Shown here one piece after another: positions 35,984-45,068 of a DNA stretch of 64,000 nucleotides (position 1 is its first letter; each line of letters opens with the position of its first letter). The notes beneath the pieces were generated by a model, which made no database searches, was not told where the DNA came from, and worked only from the letters and a program-made list of their open reading frames with translations. This DNA is from Prevotella sp. (lineage in GTDB: Bacteria > Bacteroidota > Bacteroidia > Bacteroidales > Bacteroidaceae), in assembly GCA_022769285.1 (NCBI GenBank), contig JALEKD010000023.1:40983-104982 (forward strand). The letters are read 5' to 3'. The position numbers and the translations under genes are program-made.

Positions 35984-35985
35984 TG

Positions 35986-37482
35986 TCAGCGATTACGTTT
36001 GAGTACCAGCGTGTCTGTGATACATGCGGGTAACTCGTCATCATAGTGAGTAACCATTATCAACGTCTTATTGCTACGTAGGCAGAAGGCGTTGATAATT
36101 TCTTTTACCATCTGGCTGTTCTGCTCGTCCAGTCCATGCAGCGGCTCATCTAATATCAGTAATTCTGGGTCTTTGACAAATGCCCGTGCCAGCAGCACCA
36201 GCCGCTGCTGTCCGCTTGACAGCGACATAAACGACCGTTCGGCCAACGAGCCTATCCCGAACAGCTCCATCCACCACCGGCATTGGCCGTACTCGCTCTC
36301 CTTGGGTGCTGTGTACAGCCCGATGGAGTCTTTGAGACCGCTGGCCACAATACGGATGGCGGCCATGTCGCGCTGGTAGGCACGGTGCATCTCGGGCGAC
36401 ACGTAGCCGATGTGTTTCTTGATTTCCCAAATGCTCTCGCCCGAACCGCGCTGCCTGCCAAAGAGGGCTATGTCGCAGGCATAGCTCTGGGGATTGTCGG
36501 CATACACGATGGAGAGTAGCGTACTTTTGCCCGCGCCGTTCTCGCCGCGCAGGGCCCAGCGCTCCCTGTTGCGCACCACCCACGACAGGTCTTTCAGAAT
36601 GGTTCGGGTGCCATAGCGTATGCTTACCCGGTTGAGCCTGACCACCTCGGTGGCATGGTAGTCGATGGTGCGGGGTGGCAGGTCTATCAGGGCCTGGCGC
36701 TTGACTGGGCTCAGCACAGGAGGAGCTATCGGTGTATGGGCCGATAGGTACTCGGCCCGCGTCAGCGTGGGCATCACCGTACCCTCGCGCACCTCTACGA
36801 CATGGGTGATAAAATCGGGTATATCGGCTGCCTTGGCCAGCACCAATATCAGCATGAGCCCTGTCTGGCTGACCATGGTACGCAGGAGTGTGGCCAGTAG
36901 CTGGCGGCTCTCGGCATCGAGCCCGATGAAGGGATTGTCTATTATGAGCACCTTGGACTGCTTGAACAGGGCCTTGATTAATATAAACTTACGCAGTTCG
37001 CCACTGGACAGCAGTATAACGTACTTGTCCAACAGCGGTTGCATTTGGAACAGGTCGTACAACTGGTTTCGTAGTTGGACGCGTTCCTCTGTGGGCTGGC
37101 CCGAGGCTGCAAAGGCCCGGTCAAGCAGGTCGCCCACCGTAGGGGTGTCAGGGTCTATCTCCTGCGAGTTCCAGCGCTGGTCCATATAGTAGTTACGGTC
37201 GGCGCTGCCATACGAGTCTCTGAAGGCGATGTACTGGATGTTGTCGGCCACGTACTCCTTAGCATCGGGGCCGAAGTCATAGTAAGGCTGGGGTATCTGC
37301 AGGCTACGACGGCCACGCAGAATGTCTACTAACAGCGACTTACCGGCACCATTGCGGCCCACGATGGCATACTGGCAGCCATCATACAGGCTGAGCGAGA
37401 AAGGGCTGTGCAGCCTGCACGGACTGCCGGTACATGCACCGTCCTCGATACGGATGATGGCGCGCTTAGTAGCTTGCCCCAT
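35986..37482 (-). CDS. ModF/PhrA-like duplicated ABC ATPase
   Basis: This 498-aa soluble protein has two fused ABC domains. The first has Walker A GRNGAGKS (about residue 41) and the signature LSSGELRK. The second has GENGAGKS (about 317), LSSGQQRLVL and LILDEPLHGLDEQN. There are no membrane segments and no permease gene beside it. The layout resembles ModF, whose function is not settled. An ABC-F translation factor is less likely because the inter-domain linker lacks the usual long charged arm. It is downstream of terC by 12 bp. Confidence 0.8.
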   Translation of the reverse strand: MGQATKRAIIRIEDGACTGSPCRLHSPFSLSLYDGCQYAIVGRNGAGKSLLVDILRGRRSLQIPQPYYDFGPDAKEYVADNIQYIAFRDSYGSADRNYYMDQRWNSQEIDPDTPTVGDLLDRAFAASGQPTEERVQLRNQLYDLFQMQPLLDKYVILLSSGELRKFILIKALFKQSKVLIIDNPFIGLDAESRQLLATLLRTMVSQTGLMLILVLAKAADIPDFITHVVEVREGTVMPTLTRAEYLSAHTPIAPPVLSPVKRQALIDLPPRTIDYHATEVVRLNRVSIRYGTRTILKDLSWVVRNRERWALRGENGAGKSTLLSIVYADNPQSYACDIALFGRQRGSGESIWEIKKHIGYVSPEMHRAYQRDMAAIRIVASGLKDSIGLYTAPKESEYGQCRWWMELFGIGSLAERSFMSLSSGQQRLVLLARAFVKDPELLILDEPLHGLDEQNSQMVKEIINAFCLRSNKTLIMVTHYDDELPACITDTLVLKRNR

Positions 37483-37494
37483 GCTCTTATCTGC

Positions 37495-38595
37495 TTATTT
37501 GTCAGTAACTTCGCCTTCTGGCTTCTTGGCCGGTATCAACACCGAGAGCACGATACTGCCCACCAGTACCACGAGGATGAACACCAGTGACCACACATTG
37601 TCGATATGGGCAAACTGGCCGATGATAAGTTTGACTCCGATAAACAGCAAGAGCAGACATACGCCCGTCTTGAGGTAGCGGAAGCGGTCTGCGATGGCTG
37701 CGAGCAGGAAAAACATGGCCCGCAGTCCTAAAATGGCGAAGATGTTGGAGAAAAAGACAACATAGGGGTCGAGCGAGACCGAGAATACGGCTGGTATGCT
37801 GTCAAAGGCAAATAGCAAGTCGCTCAGCTCGATGACCACTACCGTTATCAACAGCGGGGTGATGTGCCACAGCCCATGCTGGTGGCGTTCCACTAACTGG
37901 TAGCTGTCGCCGGTCTTCACCGCCTTAACCAGGAAGTGGTCGCCGGCAAACTGGGGATATACCCTGAAGTGCTTGGACAGGAAGCGGACGATGGGGTGGT
38001 GGGTCACGTCGACCGTCTCTTTCTTATTGCGGTTCAGAAACATGCTCACGGCACTGTATAGCAGGAAAAAGCCGAACACCATGAGCAGCCACTCAAACTT
38101 GCTGATGATGGCAGCCCCTGCGAAGATAAAGATGAAACGCATTATGATGGCACCGAATATTCCCCAGTTGAGCACGTGCTGATACTCTGTGTTACGAACC
38201 TGAAAGGAGGTGAAAATCATCATCATCACGAACAGGTTGTCTACCGAGAGCATCTTCTCGATAAGATAGCCCGTGATGTAGGCCATGGCCATGTTGTGCC
38301 GGTACATCTCTATACCACTGGCCAGGCTGTGCCCCGTCAGGTTGAGGTGCGATGCGTAGCGCCGCGTTACTTCCTGCAGGTCTTCGTAGGTGTGTATGCC
38401 ATGTATCAGGTCACCGTGAAACCACAGGAACACCCCAAACAGCAGGGCCAATACTATCCATACGGCTGTCCAGGTTCCCGCCTCGCGGATAGACACCACA
38501 TGGGCCTTGCGGTCTATGACCAGCATGTCTACCAGCAGAATGACCACGATGAAAACGATGAAACTGGCAAAAAATATAAGTTCTGATGTGTGCAT
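37495..38595 (-). CDS. TerC/Alx family integral membrane protein
   Basis: This 366-aa protein has about nine hydrophobic segments and the TerC acidic membrane motifs LSVDNLFVMMMIF and LSDLLFAFDSIPAVF. TerC/Alx proteins export Mn(II) or support metalation of exported enzymes in several bacteria. Metal export is therefore the likely role, inferred from family. The region upstream shows no yybP-ykoY-like fold that I can recognise. Confidence 0.88.
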   Translation of the reverse strand: MHTSELIFFASFIVFIVVILLVDMLVIDRKAHVVSIREAGTWTAVWIVLALLFGVFLWFHGDLIHGIHTYEDLQEVTRRYASHLNLTGHSLASGIEMYRHNMAMAYITGYLIEKMLSVDNLFVMMMIFTSFQVRNTEYQHVLNWGIFGAIIMRFIFIFAGAAIISKFEWLLMVFGFFLLYSAVSMFLNRNKKETVDVTHHPIVRFLSKHFRVYPQFAGDHFLVKAVKTGDSYQLVERHQHGLWHITPLLITVVVIELSDLLFAFDSIPAVFSVSLDPYVVFFSNIFAILGLRAMFFLLAAIADRFRYLKTGVCLLLLFIGVKLIIGQFAHIDNVWSLVFILVVLVGSIVLSVLIPAKKPEGEVTDK

Positions 38596-38617
38596 AGCTA
38601 TTGTTGTTTTGCGTATG

Positions 38618-38625
38618 CAAAATTA
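38618..38625 (-). promoter_or_regulatory. -7 promoter box for the TerC gene
   Basis: TAATTTTG on the minus strand, 22 bp before the TerC start. Confidence 0.55.
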
Positions 38626-38704
38626 CTTTTTTTTTTGCCATGGGCACTATGAAAAACGTTAAATGTGCCATCTCATCGTGCGCGCATATATTAAATAATG
38701 TATA

Positions 38705-38753
38705 AGGCCACGTCCCATCCCCCATGTCAACTGGGGTAATGGCGGCGTGGCCT
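38705..38753 (-). terminator. probable terminator of the YbjQ gene
   Basis: AGGCCACG and CGTGGCCT enclose an inner CCCC/GGGG pairing. On the minus strand the stem is followed by a T/A-rich run without a clean T-tract. Confidence 0.5.
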
Positions 38754-38779
38754 GTATGCAATAGCGTCGTTTCTGTGGG

Positions 38780-39097
38780 TCAGAGTTCTACGGCTGTACC
38801 GCTGACGGCAACCATAATCATAGACCCGTTGGCCCCTACGGTCTCGTAGTCAAAGTCAATGCCCACGATGGCGTTGGCGCCCATACTTACGGCATCGGCC
38901 ACCATCTCGTTGATGGCTTTCTCCTTAGCCTGGCGGAGCACTTTCTCATAGCTGCCGCTGCGCCCGCCTATCACATCACGTATTCCGGCTAAAAAATCTT
39001 TCACGAAATTGGCTCCAATGATGACATTGCCCGAAACAACGCCCTTGTACGCCTTAATTGGATGACCCTCTATGGTCGGTGTTGTACTTAGTAACAT
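38780..39097 (-). CDS. YbjQ family (UPF0145) putative heavy-metal-binding protein
   Basis: This 105-aa protein of the YbjQ fold forms a pentamer-like beta barrel in known structures. The family signatures GEVVSGNVI-like ([17 protein letters not shown]), [18 protein letters not shown] and [16 protein letters not shown] are present. It is a small cytoplasmic protein with no established reaction, and it is probably monocistronic. Confidence 0.9.
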   Translation of the reverse strand: MLLSTTPTIEGHPIKAYKGVVSGNVIIGANFVKDFLAGIRDVIGGRSGSYEKVLRQAKEKAINEMVADAVSMGANAIVGIDFDYETVGANGSMIMVAVSGTAVEL

Positions 39098-39270
39098 ATC
39101 CGTAAATTAATAGTAGGTTTTTATAGATAAGACGTTTCAAGTGCCCTGAAAGTTTCACAAGGTCCCCTGTTTTTTCCTGTTTTTTTATTCTGGGTGATTA
39201 TTAGGCCCCTGTTGGCTTCCCTGATGCGCCCGATGGCAACCTCCTCCGTGCACACCGTCTCCCGCTCCAT

Positions 39271-39354
39271 CCAAAGGCTTAGAATGTACATCCCTAACTT
39301 TCGGACGCATGTTCTCAACTTCCGTATCTACGTCCCCAACCTTTGGATGCATCC
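39271..39354 (+). repeat. degenerate 21-bp tandem array D (four units)
   Basis: Four units start at 39271, 39292, 39313 and 39334. All contain AAC or AAG followed by a (T)TYCGG-like core and end near ACAT or ACGT. In frame the plus strand gives heptads such as NFRTHVL, NFRIYVP and NLWMHPR. The 444-bp gap (39098-39541) has no recognisable gene, and the open frames across it are by-products of the repeat. Confidence 0.72.
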
Positions 39355-39461
39355 GCGGATGGCTGTGGATAGATAGGAGAATGTTAGCCCTAAAGCCTAT
39401 AGGCATCTATGTCGAACTGCGGGCACCCAGTCCTGTAGCGAGTGTGGCTCCCATAAACAGC

Positions 39462-39503
39462 AAGTCCTGCCACCAGTGTCGCATAGACATGATGGCAGGA
39501 CTT
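39462..39503 (-). terminator. probable terminator of maeB
   Basis: AAGTCCTGCCA and its complement form an 11-bp perfect stem 39 bp after the maeB stop. The T-run beyond it is weak. Confidence 0.6.
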
Positions 39504-39541
39504 GGTAAGTGGTCGGCCTGACAGCCGTGAGGGTCAGCAAA

Positions 39542-41833
39542 TTAGAGCCCCTTGGTCTTTATTTTCTCTACGTAAGCATCTATAACAGCCACAGCGGTGA
39601 TGTTAACGATGTCGCGTACCGAACTCTCGAAATCGGTGAAGTGTATAGGCTTGTTCAGACCCATCTGAATGGGGCCGATAATCTCGGCATCTGGGTCAAG
39701 GGCCTGCAGCAGTTTGTAGCTACCATTGGCACTGCTCATGTTGGGGAATATCAGTGTGTTGACATCCTTGCCCTTTAGTGCGTTAAACGGATACTTGTCA
39801 TCGCGTAGCTCCTTGTTCAGAGCGAAGTTCACCTGCATTTCACCGTCTACTGCCATGTCAGGGAAGTCGTGCTGCAGCTGAGCCACGGCGGCATGTACTT
39901 TCTGCGGACTGCCCACCTCGTCGGTGCCGAAGTTAGAATAACTTATCATGGCTATCACGGGGTCTACATTGAAGAACTTGACAGCCTTAGAGCTAAGTCG
40001 GGCTATATCGTAGAGTACATTCTGATCCGGATGACGGTTAATGAGCGTATCTGCGATGAAGTAGGTACCCTTCTTGGTATTCAGTATGTGCATGGTGGCA
40101 AACGTATTGTACTCAGGCTGTATGCCTACCACTTCCTTGGCTACCTTTATGGTGTTAGAATACTTGGTATAAAGACCTGTAATAAATGCGTCAGCATCGC
40201 CCTGCTCCACCATAGACATACCGAAGTAGTTGCGCTCGTACATCTTGTCGTAAGCCTCCTCGAAGGTGTAGCCTTGGCGGGCGCGCTTCTCAGCTAAGTG
40301 CTTGGCATAGGTAGCACGGCGGCCCTGCTCCTTGTCGGCACGCATGTCAACAATCTCGATATGGGTGAGGTCGAGCTTTAGGCGGTTGGCCAGACGGGAC
40401 AGACGGTCGGGGTTGCCCAACAGGATGGGTTGGCAGATGCCCTCCTGAAAAGCCTGGACGGCAGCCTTCATCATCGTGGGGTGCCCGCCCTCGGCAAATA
40501 CCACACGCTGTGGGTGCATGGCTGCCGTGGCGTGCAGGTTGCGGGTGAGCTTGGTCTCCTGGCCAAGCAACTGGCGCAGGCGATCCTTGTATGCGTCCCA
40601 GTCGGTAATGGTGGTGCGGGCCACGCCACTCTCTATGGCAGCCTTGGCCACGGCGGCACTTACCTCGGTTATCAGTCGGGGGTCAACGGGCTTCGGTATA
40701 AAGTAGCTGGGGCCAAATGTGAGCTCGTTAACATGATATACCTCGTTAACCACATCGGGAACAGGCTGTTTGGCCAGGTCGGCTATAGCCTTTACAGCGG
40801 CCATCTTCATCTCCTCATTGATGGCGCGTGCATGTACGTCGAGCGCGCCTCTGAAGATGTAGGGGAACCCTATAACGTTGTTTATCTGGTTGGGGTAGTC
40901 GCTTCGGCCGGTAGACATCAGCACGTCGGGACGGCTGGCCATGGCATCCTCGTAGCTTATCTCAGGCACGGGGTTGGCCAGGGCAAACACGATAGGGTTG
41001 GCAGCCATAGAGCGTATCATGTCCTGCGACAGAACATTTCCCTTAGACAGACCCACAAAGACATCGGCGCCCTTAATAGCCTCTTCCAGGGTATGTACAT
41101 CGCGGCGGTCGGTGGCAAAGAGAGCCTTCTGCGGGGTCAGGTTAGTACGGTCAGAGGTGATAACACCCTTGGAGTCGAGCATTACGATATTCTCCTTGCG
41201 TGCGCCCAGGGCCACGTACAACTTGGTGCAGCTAATAGCGGCTGCACCGGCACCATTGACCACGATGTGTACCTTGGAGATGTCCTTGCCAGCTACCTCA
41301 AGGGCGTTCTTCAGTCCGGCAGCACTGATGATGGCCGTGCCGTGCTGGTCGTCGTGCATCACAGGTATGTCCAGGTTCTTCTTCAGTCTCTCCTCTATAT
41401 AGAAGCACTCCGGGGCCTTGATATCCTCCAGGTTGATACCGCCAAAGGACGGAGCTATGCGCTCTACAGCCTCGCAGAACTTCTCCGGGTCTTTCTCTGC
41501 CACCTCAATGTCAAATACATCGATGCCTCCGTATATCTTGAAGAGCAGTCCCTTGCCCTCCATAACAGGCTTGCCGCTAAGGGCACCAATGTCGCCGAGG
41601 CCAAGCACGGCGGTACCATTAGAGATAACAGCTACCAGGTTACCTTTGTCAGTATACTTGTAAGCATCATCCGGATTATTCTGAATTTCAAGACAGGGGA
41701 AAGCCACGCCAGGCGAATAAGCTAAGCTCAGGTCAGTCTGGGTGTGAAAGGGCTTAGTGGGTTTGACCTCAATTTTTCCAGGTCTGCCGTTCTCGTGATA
41801 TTCGAGAGCGGCCTCTTTAGTAATCTTGACCAT
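39542..41833 (-). CDS. maeB: NADP-dependent malic enzyme with phosphotransacetylase-like domain
   Basis: This 763-aa enzyme decarboxylates malate to pyruvate. The N-terminal malic domain (residues 1-420) shows SLAYSPGVAFPCLEI, NGTAVLGLGDIG, HDDQHGTAII and VNGAGAAAIS. The C-terminal ~330 residues are phosphotransacetylase-like (MHPQRVVFAEGGHPTMMKA, broken here as VVFAEGGHP) and are regulatory in MaeB. ATG 41833 gives the usual MVKITKEAALEYH start. An upstream ATG at 41878 falls in the -7 box. It is divergent from a TetR gene that may control it. Confidence 0.95.
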   Translation of the reverse strand: MVKITKEAALEYHENGRPGKIEVKPTKPFHTQTDLSLAYSPGVAFPCLEIQNNPDDAYKYTDKGNLVAVISNGTAVLGLGDIGALSGKPVMEGKGLLFKIYGGIDVFDIEVAEKDPEKFCEAVERIAPSFGGINLEDIKAPECFYIEERLKKNLDIPVMHDDQHGTAIISAAGLKNALEVAGKDISKVHIVVNGAGAAAISCTKLYVALGARKENIVMLDSKGVITSDRTNLTPQKALFATDRRDVHTLEEAIKGADVFVGLSKGNVLSQDMIRSMAANPIVFALANPVPEISYEDAMASRPDVLMSTGRSDYPNQINNVIGFPYIFRGALDVHARAINEEMKMAAVKAIADLAKQPVPDVVNEVYHVNELTFGPSYFIPKPVDPRLITEVSAAVAKAAIESGVARTTITDWDAYKDRLRQLLGQETKLTRNLHATAAMHPQRVVFAEGGHPTMMKAAVQAFQEGICQPILLGNPDRLSRLANRLKLDLTHIEIVDMRADKEQGRRATYAKHLAEKRARQGYTFEEAYDKMYERNYFGMSMVEQGDADAFITGLYTKYSNTIKVAKEVVGIQPEYNTFATMHILNTKKGTYFIADTLINRHPDQNVLYDIARLSSKAVKFFNVDPVIAMISYSNFGTDEVGSPQKVHAAVAQLQHDFPDMAVDGEMQVNFALNKELRDDKYPFNALKGKDVNTLIFPNMSSANGSYKLLQALDPDAEIIGPIQMGLNKPIHFTDFESSVRDIVNITAVAVIDAYVEKIKTKGL

Positions 41834-41877
41834 AATATAATATTGTTTGTTTGTTACCAACTGGAATTTATCTGACA

Positions 41878-41885
41878 CAAAATTA
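41878..41885 (-). promoter_or_regulatory. -7 promoter box for maeB
   Basis: TAATTTTG on the minus strand, 44 bp before ATG 41833. Confidence 0.55.
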
Positions 41886-41929
41886 ATAAAAAACCATCAA
41901 ACAGGATTAAGTTTGTTACTTTTTTTTTA

Positions 41930-41937
41930 TACTTTTG
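41930..41937 (+). promoter_or_regulatory. -7 promoter box for the TetR gene
   Basis: TACTTTTG, 29 bp before ATG 41967. It is back-to-back with the maeB box only 44 bp away, so one bound regulator could cover both. Confidence 0.6.
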
Positions 41938-41966
41938 TACTCAAATTCAAAGCAAAGTTATCTGTT

Positions 41967-42608
41967 ATGGCAATGCTTACCCTTTATAGGAAAGAACTGA
42001 AAGGCAAAATTCTCAAAACAGCCATGGAGCAATTCATGCTCAGGGGCATCAAAAGCGTAAAGATGGACGATATAGCCCGGCAGTTGGGCATCTCGAAACG
42101 TACGCTGTACGAGATTTTTCAGGATAAGGAAGATCTGCTGTACGAGGGCCTCAAGGAGACCGAGGAGTATATCGACAATTATCTGAAGAGGTACGCCGAG
42201 ACCGGCCAGCACAACGTGGTCGAGGTGATGATGGAGTCGTACTATATACAGGCTGGTTTCTTCTCTAAAATCAACCCAGCGTTCCTGCTGGAGATGCCCA
42301 AATACGATAAAGTGGTAAAGTTGATGGCTGCCAGACGTAAGGAACGCGACAGGGAAGCCAAGACTTTCCTCAAGCAGGGCATTGAGGAAGGCCTATTCAG
42401 AAGCGATGTCAATTTTGAGATTATCGCCTCGATAGGGCACTTCACGATGAAGCACATTCTGGAAACTAAGATGTACCGCGACTATGCCTTTGAGACGCTG
42501 TTTGAAACCGTGTTCCTGGTCCTGGTACGGGGTATGTGTACCGAGGAGGGCATCCGTATTGTAGATGCCAGTCTTCGCTCGGGCCACCATGACACCAAGT
42601 TGGGTTAG
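41967..42608 (+). CDS. TetR/AcrR family transcriptional regulator
   Basis: This 213-aa protein has an N-terminal helix-turn-helix at about residues 15-60 (AMEQFMLRGIKSVKMDDIARQLGIS, here KMDDIARQLGISKRTLYEIF). An all-helical ligand and dimer domain follows. ATG 41967, after the promoter box, is preferred to an earlier in-frame ATG that would lie upstream of the promoter. It is divergent from maeB. Its stop overlaps the stop of the convergent Rsh gene by 4 bp. Confidence 0.9.
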   Translation: MAMLTLYRKELKGKILKTAMEQFMLRGIKSVKMDDIARQLGISKRTLYEIFQDKEDLLYEGLKETEEYIDNYLKRYAETGQHNVVEVMMESYYIQAGFFSKINPAFLLEMPKYDKVVKLMAARRKERDREAKTFLKQGIEEGLFRSDVNFEIIASIGHFTMKHILETKMYRDYAFETLFETVFLVLVRGMCTEEGIRIVDASLRSGHHDTKLG

Positions 42609-44815
42609 AGTCGGGTTACCGACTTGACACCCTTAACAGTCTGTAGTTTCTTGATAAGATTGGCCATCTTGGAGGTATTGTCAATCATCACGACCAGGTT
42701 GCCACTGAAGAGACCGTCGTTACTGTCGATGTTGATGCTACGCATAACGATTTTCTCTTCCTTGGAAATGATATTGGTGATGTTGCTCACAATACCGATG
42801 TCGTCATTGCCTATGATACGCAGGGTGATGCTGTACTTAGAGTTGCCCTTGCCACTCCAGCGGGCCTTGACTATCCGATAGCCGAAACGTCGCAGAAGCT
42901 CGGGGGCATTGGGGCAGTCCTTGCGGTGTATCTTGATACCGCCGGAGACGGTTACAAATCCGAAGACATCATCGCCATAGATGGGGTGGCAGCATTTGGC
43001 CAGACTGTAGTCTATGCCTTTAAGGTTGCGGTCTATGACCAGCACATCGTCGTTGTCAGCTGTCTTGTCAGAGGCTGGGCGCTCATAGCTGAAGTCCTCA
43101 GCCGACTGGACGGTACGCTGGCTGTTGATGTTGAGCTGGTGGTCGCGTACCTCTATATACTTCTCAATGATGCTGTTGAAGTCGAGTTTGCCCTCGGCCA
43201 CCTGTTTGTAGAAGTCGGATCGCTCCTTAAAGCCCAGCTTCTTGATAAGCAGGTTCATGGTGGTCTCGTCTACTTCTATCTTCCGGTTCTTGAAGCGGCG
43301 CTCCAGCATCTCGCGGGCCAGCAATCCCTCCTTGGCCTGAGTCTCCTTGATAGCCAGTTTGATTTTGGCCTTGGCCTTGGCCGTCTTAACGATGTTGAGC
43401 CAGTTGGCCTTGGGCTTCTGATTACTCTGGGTGAGTATCTCTACCGTGTCGCCCGAGTGCAGGGTTTCACGGATAGACACTATCTTGCCGTTGAGCCGGG
43501 CTCCGATACAGCTGTTGCCTACCCCGGTATGTACGTAGTAGGCAAAGTCGAGCACGGTGGCACCCTGTGGAAATTTGAACAGGTCGCCCTTAGGCGTAAA
43601 CACGTACACCTCGTCCTCAGTAAGGTCCATCTTGAACTGATCCATTACCTGCAGGTCGTCGCCTGCCTCCAAGGCAGCCCGTATGCTGGCCAACCAGTTG
43701 TCCAGTCCGCCCTCGCTCTTCACTCCCTTGTACCGCCAGTGGGCAGCCAGACCATGCTCGGCTATCTCGTCCATACGCTCTGTACGTATCTGAACCTCTA
43801 CCCACTTGTTCTCGGGCCCCAATACGGTAATGTGCAGACACTCATAGCCATTCGATTTGGGCACACTAATCCAGTCGCGGAGCCGTTTGGGATTGGGTTG
43901 ATACATGTCGGTTACGATGGAGAACGTCTGCCAGCATTGCATCTTTTCCTTATCAAGGGGCGAATCGAGGATGATACGGATGGCGAAGAGGTCGTAGATG
44001 CCATCGAAGTCACACTTCTGCTTCTTCATCTTCTGCCAGATAGAGTGGATGCTCTTAGTACGGCCCTTCATGTGGAACTTGAGCCCAGCATCGGTTAGCT
44101 TCTGAGCAATAGGGGCTATGAAGCGCTCTATGTAAGCATCGCGCGAACGCTTGGTAGCATTGAGATGCTCTTTTATCATATAGTAAGCATCGTGCTCCAG
44201 ATACTTTAGGCTGAGGTCTTCGAGCTCGCTCTTCAGCTTATACAGGCCCAGCTTGTGGGCCAGGGGGGCATACAGATAGCTGGCCTCCTCGCTTACCTCG
44301 CGCTTGGCTTCCTCGTGGGTGGTGTCGCGTATCTGTCTCATTAGGTTCACCCTGTCGGCTATCATAATGAGTATCACGCGCATGTCCTCGGCAAAGGTTA
44401 GCAACAGGTTGCGGAAGTTCTCGCTCTCAATGACTGGGTTTTTCTTATACAGGTCGTGTATGCGGCACAGGCCGCGCAGGATGGCAGCCACGCTGTTGCC
44501 AAAGCTATCGCTAATCTGGTCGACCGTTTCAAAACCACAGAGGATGTTGGAATACAGGAGGATGGCAAATACGCCATCGCGCTTGAGCCCTATCTCGGTA
44601 GAGGCCAGACTGGCTGTCTGCAAGGCCATCAGAATGGGGTTCAGACCGAATATATCGCGCTGCAACTGATGGCTGCCTATGGCCTGCAGTACGTGGCGGC
44701 GTATGAGTTGCTCGTCGCCAGGTGCGAGCGAGTCGGCTATGTTATCCTTAATCGTTGTGTAGAGCTGTACTGCTGCTCTCTTTTCTTCGGCGGTGAAGTT
44801 TAGCCAGTCATTCAT
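42605..44815 (-). CDS. RelA/SpoT homologue with degenerate hydrolase domain
   Basis: This 736-aa stringent-response enzyme has an N-terminal HD-like domain (residues 1-190), then the (p)ppGpp synthetase (about 225-340: YDLFAIRII, VPKSNGYECLHITV, VEVQIRT, AEHGLAAHWRYKG). A TGS domain (about 390-455, VFTPKGDLFKFPQGATVLDF) and a C-terminal ACT domain follow. In the HD domain the expected LLHD is LLYS and the HPL motif is NPI, so hydrolysis is probably lost while synthesis looks intact. The loop before VPK reads RLRDW, closer to the RxKD type of bifunctional enzymes than to the RelA ExDD type. Confidence 0.92.
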   Translation of the reverse strand: MNDWLNFTAEEKRAAVQLYTTIKDNIADSLAPGDEQLIRRHVLQAIGSHQLQRDIFGLNPILMALQTASLASTEIGLKRDGVFAILLYSNILCGFETVDQISDSFGNSVAAILRGLCRIHDLYKKNPVIESENFRNLLLTFAEDMRVILIMIADRVNLMRQIRDTTHEEAKREVSEEASYLYAPLAHKLGLYKLKSELEDLSLKYLEHDAYYMIKEHLNATKRSRDAYIERFIAPIAQKLTDAGLKFHMKGRTKSIHSIWQKMKKQKCDFDGIYDLFAIRIILDSPLDKEKMQCWQTFSIVTDMYQPNPKRLRDWISVPKSNGYECLHITVLGPENKWVEVQIRTERMDEIAEHGLAAHWRYKGVKSEGGLDNWLASIRAALEAGDDLQVMDQFKMDLTEDEVYVFTPKGDLFKFPQGATVLDFAYYVHTGVGNSCIGARLNGKIVSIRETLHSGDTVEILTQSNQKPKANWLNIVKTAKAKAKIKLAIKETQAKEGLLAREMLERRFKNRKIEVDETTMNLLIKKLGFKERSDFYKQVAEGKLDFNSIIEKYIEVRDHQLNINSQRTVQSAEDFSYERPASDKTADNDDVLVIDRNLKGIDYSLAKCCHPIYGDDVFGFVTVSGGIKIHRKDCPNAPELLRRFGYRIVKARWSGKGNSKYSITLRIIGNDDIGIVSNITNIISKEEKIVMRSINIDSNDGLFSGNLVVMIDNTSKMANLIKKLQTVKGVKSVTRL

Positions 44816-44912
44816 ATATATTGATAGCCTCCTTATCTATATTATAAAGGTATAGCAACCATGGTGGCTGATGGCGGCGCCATGGTGGACCCATACCGAG
44901 TGACACGTACTG

Positions 44913-44943
44913 CAAAGTTACGGTAAATGGTACACTCTGCAAA
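44913..44943 (-). promoter_or_regulatory. promoter of the Rsh gene
   Basis: On the minus strand TTTG, 19 nt, then TAACTTTG, 97 bp before the start. The rest of the 253-bp gap (44816-45068) shows nothing recognisable. Confidence 0.68.
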
Positions 44944-45068
44944 CTATTTCGCCAGTTTTTTAGTGGGGATGAATAAAAAAGTGGGTGTGGCCGGTTGGGT
45001 TCTGGAGGAGGCTACGGCCGATGAGACGGTATGCCAGGGCAGAGAAAAGTGGGCTGCGGCGAGGCCCG

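Noticed and set aside
38596..38780. Possible manganese (yybP-ykoY) riboswitch before the TerC gene
   Set aside because: The -7 box is 22 bp from the start codon, leaving no room for the aptamer in the leader.
39185..39406. Small ORFs with heptads (PKVGDVD, NFRTHVL) as genes
   Set aside because: A 21-bp repeat keeps several frames open on both strands; there are no start signals or domains, so they are by-products of array D.
40430..41725. 431-codon plus-strand frame inside maeB
   Set aside because: It is the mirror of a strongly conserved enzyme and shows His/Gly/Val/Leu-rich shadow composition.
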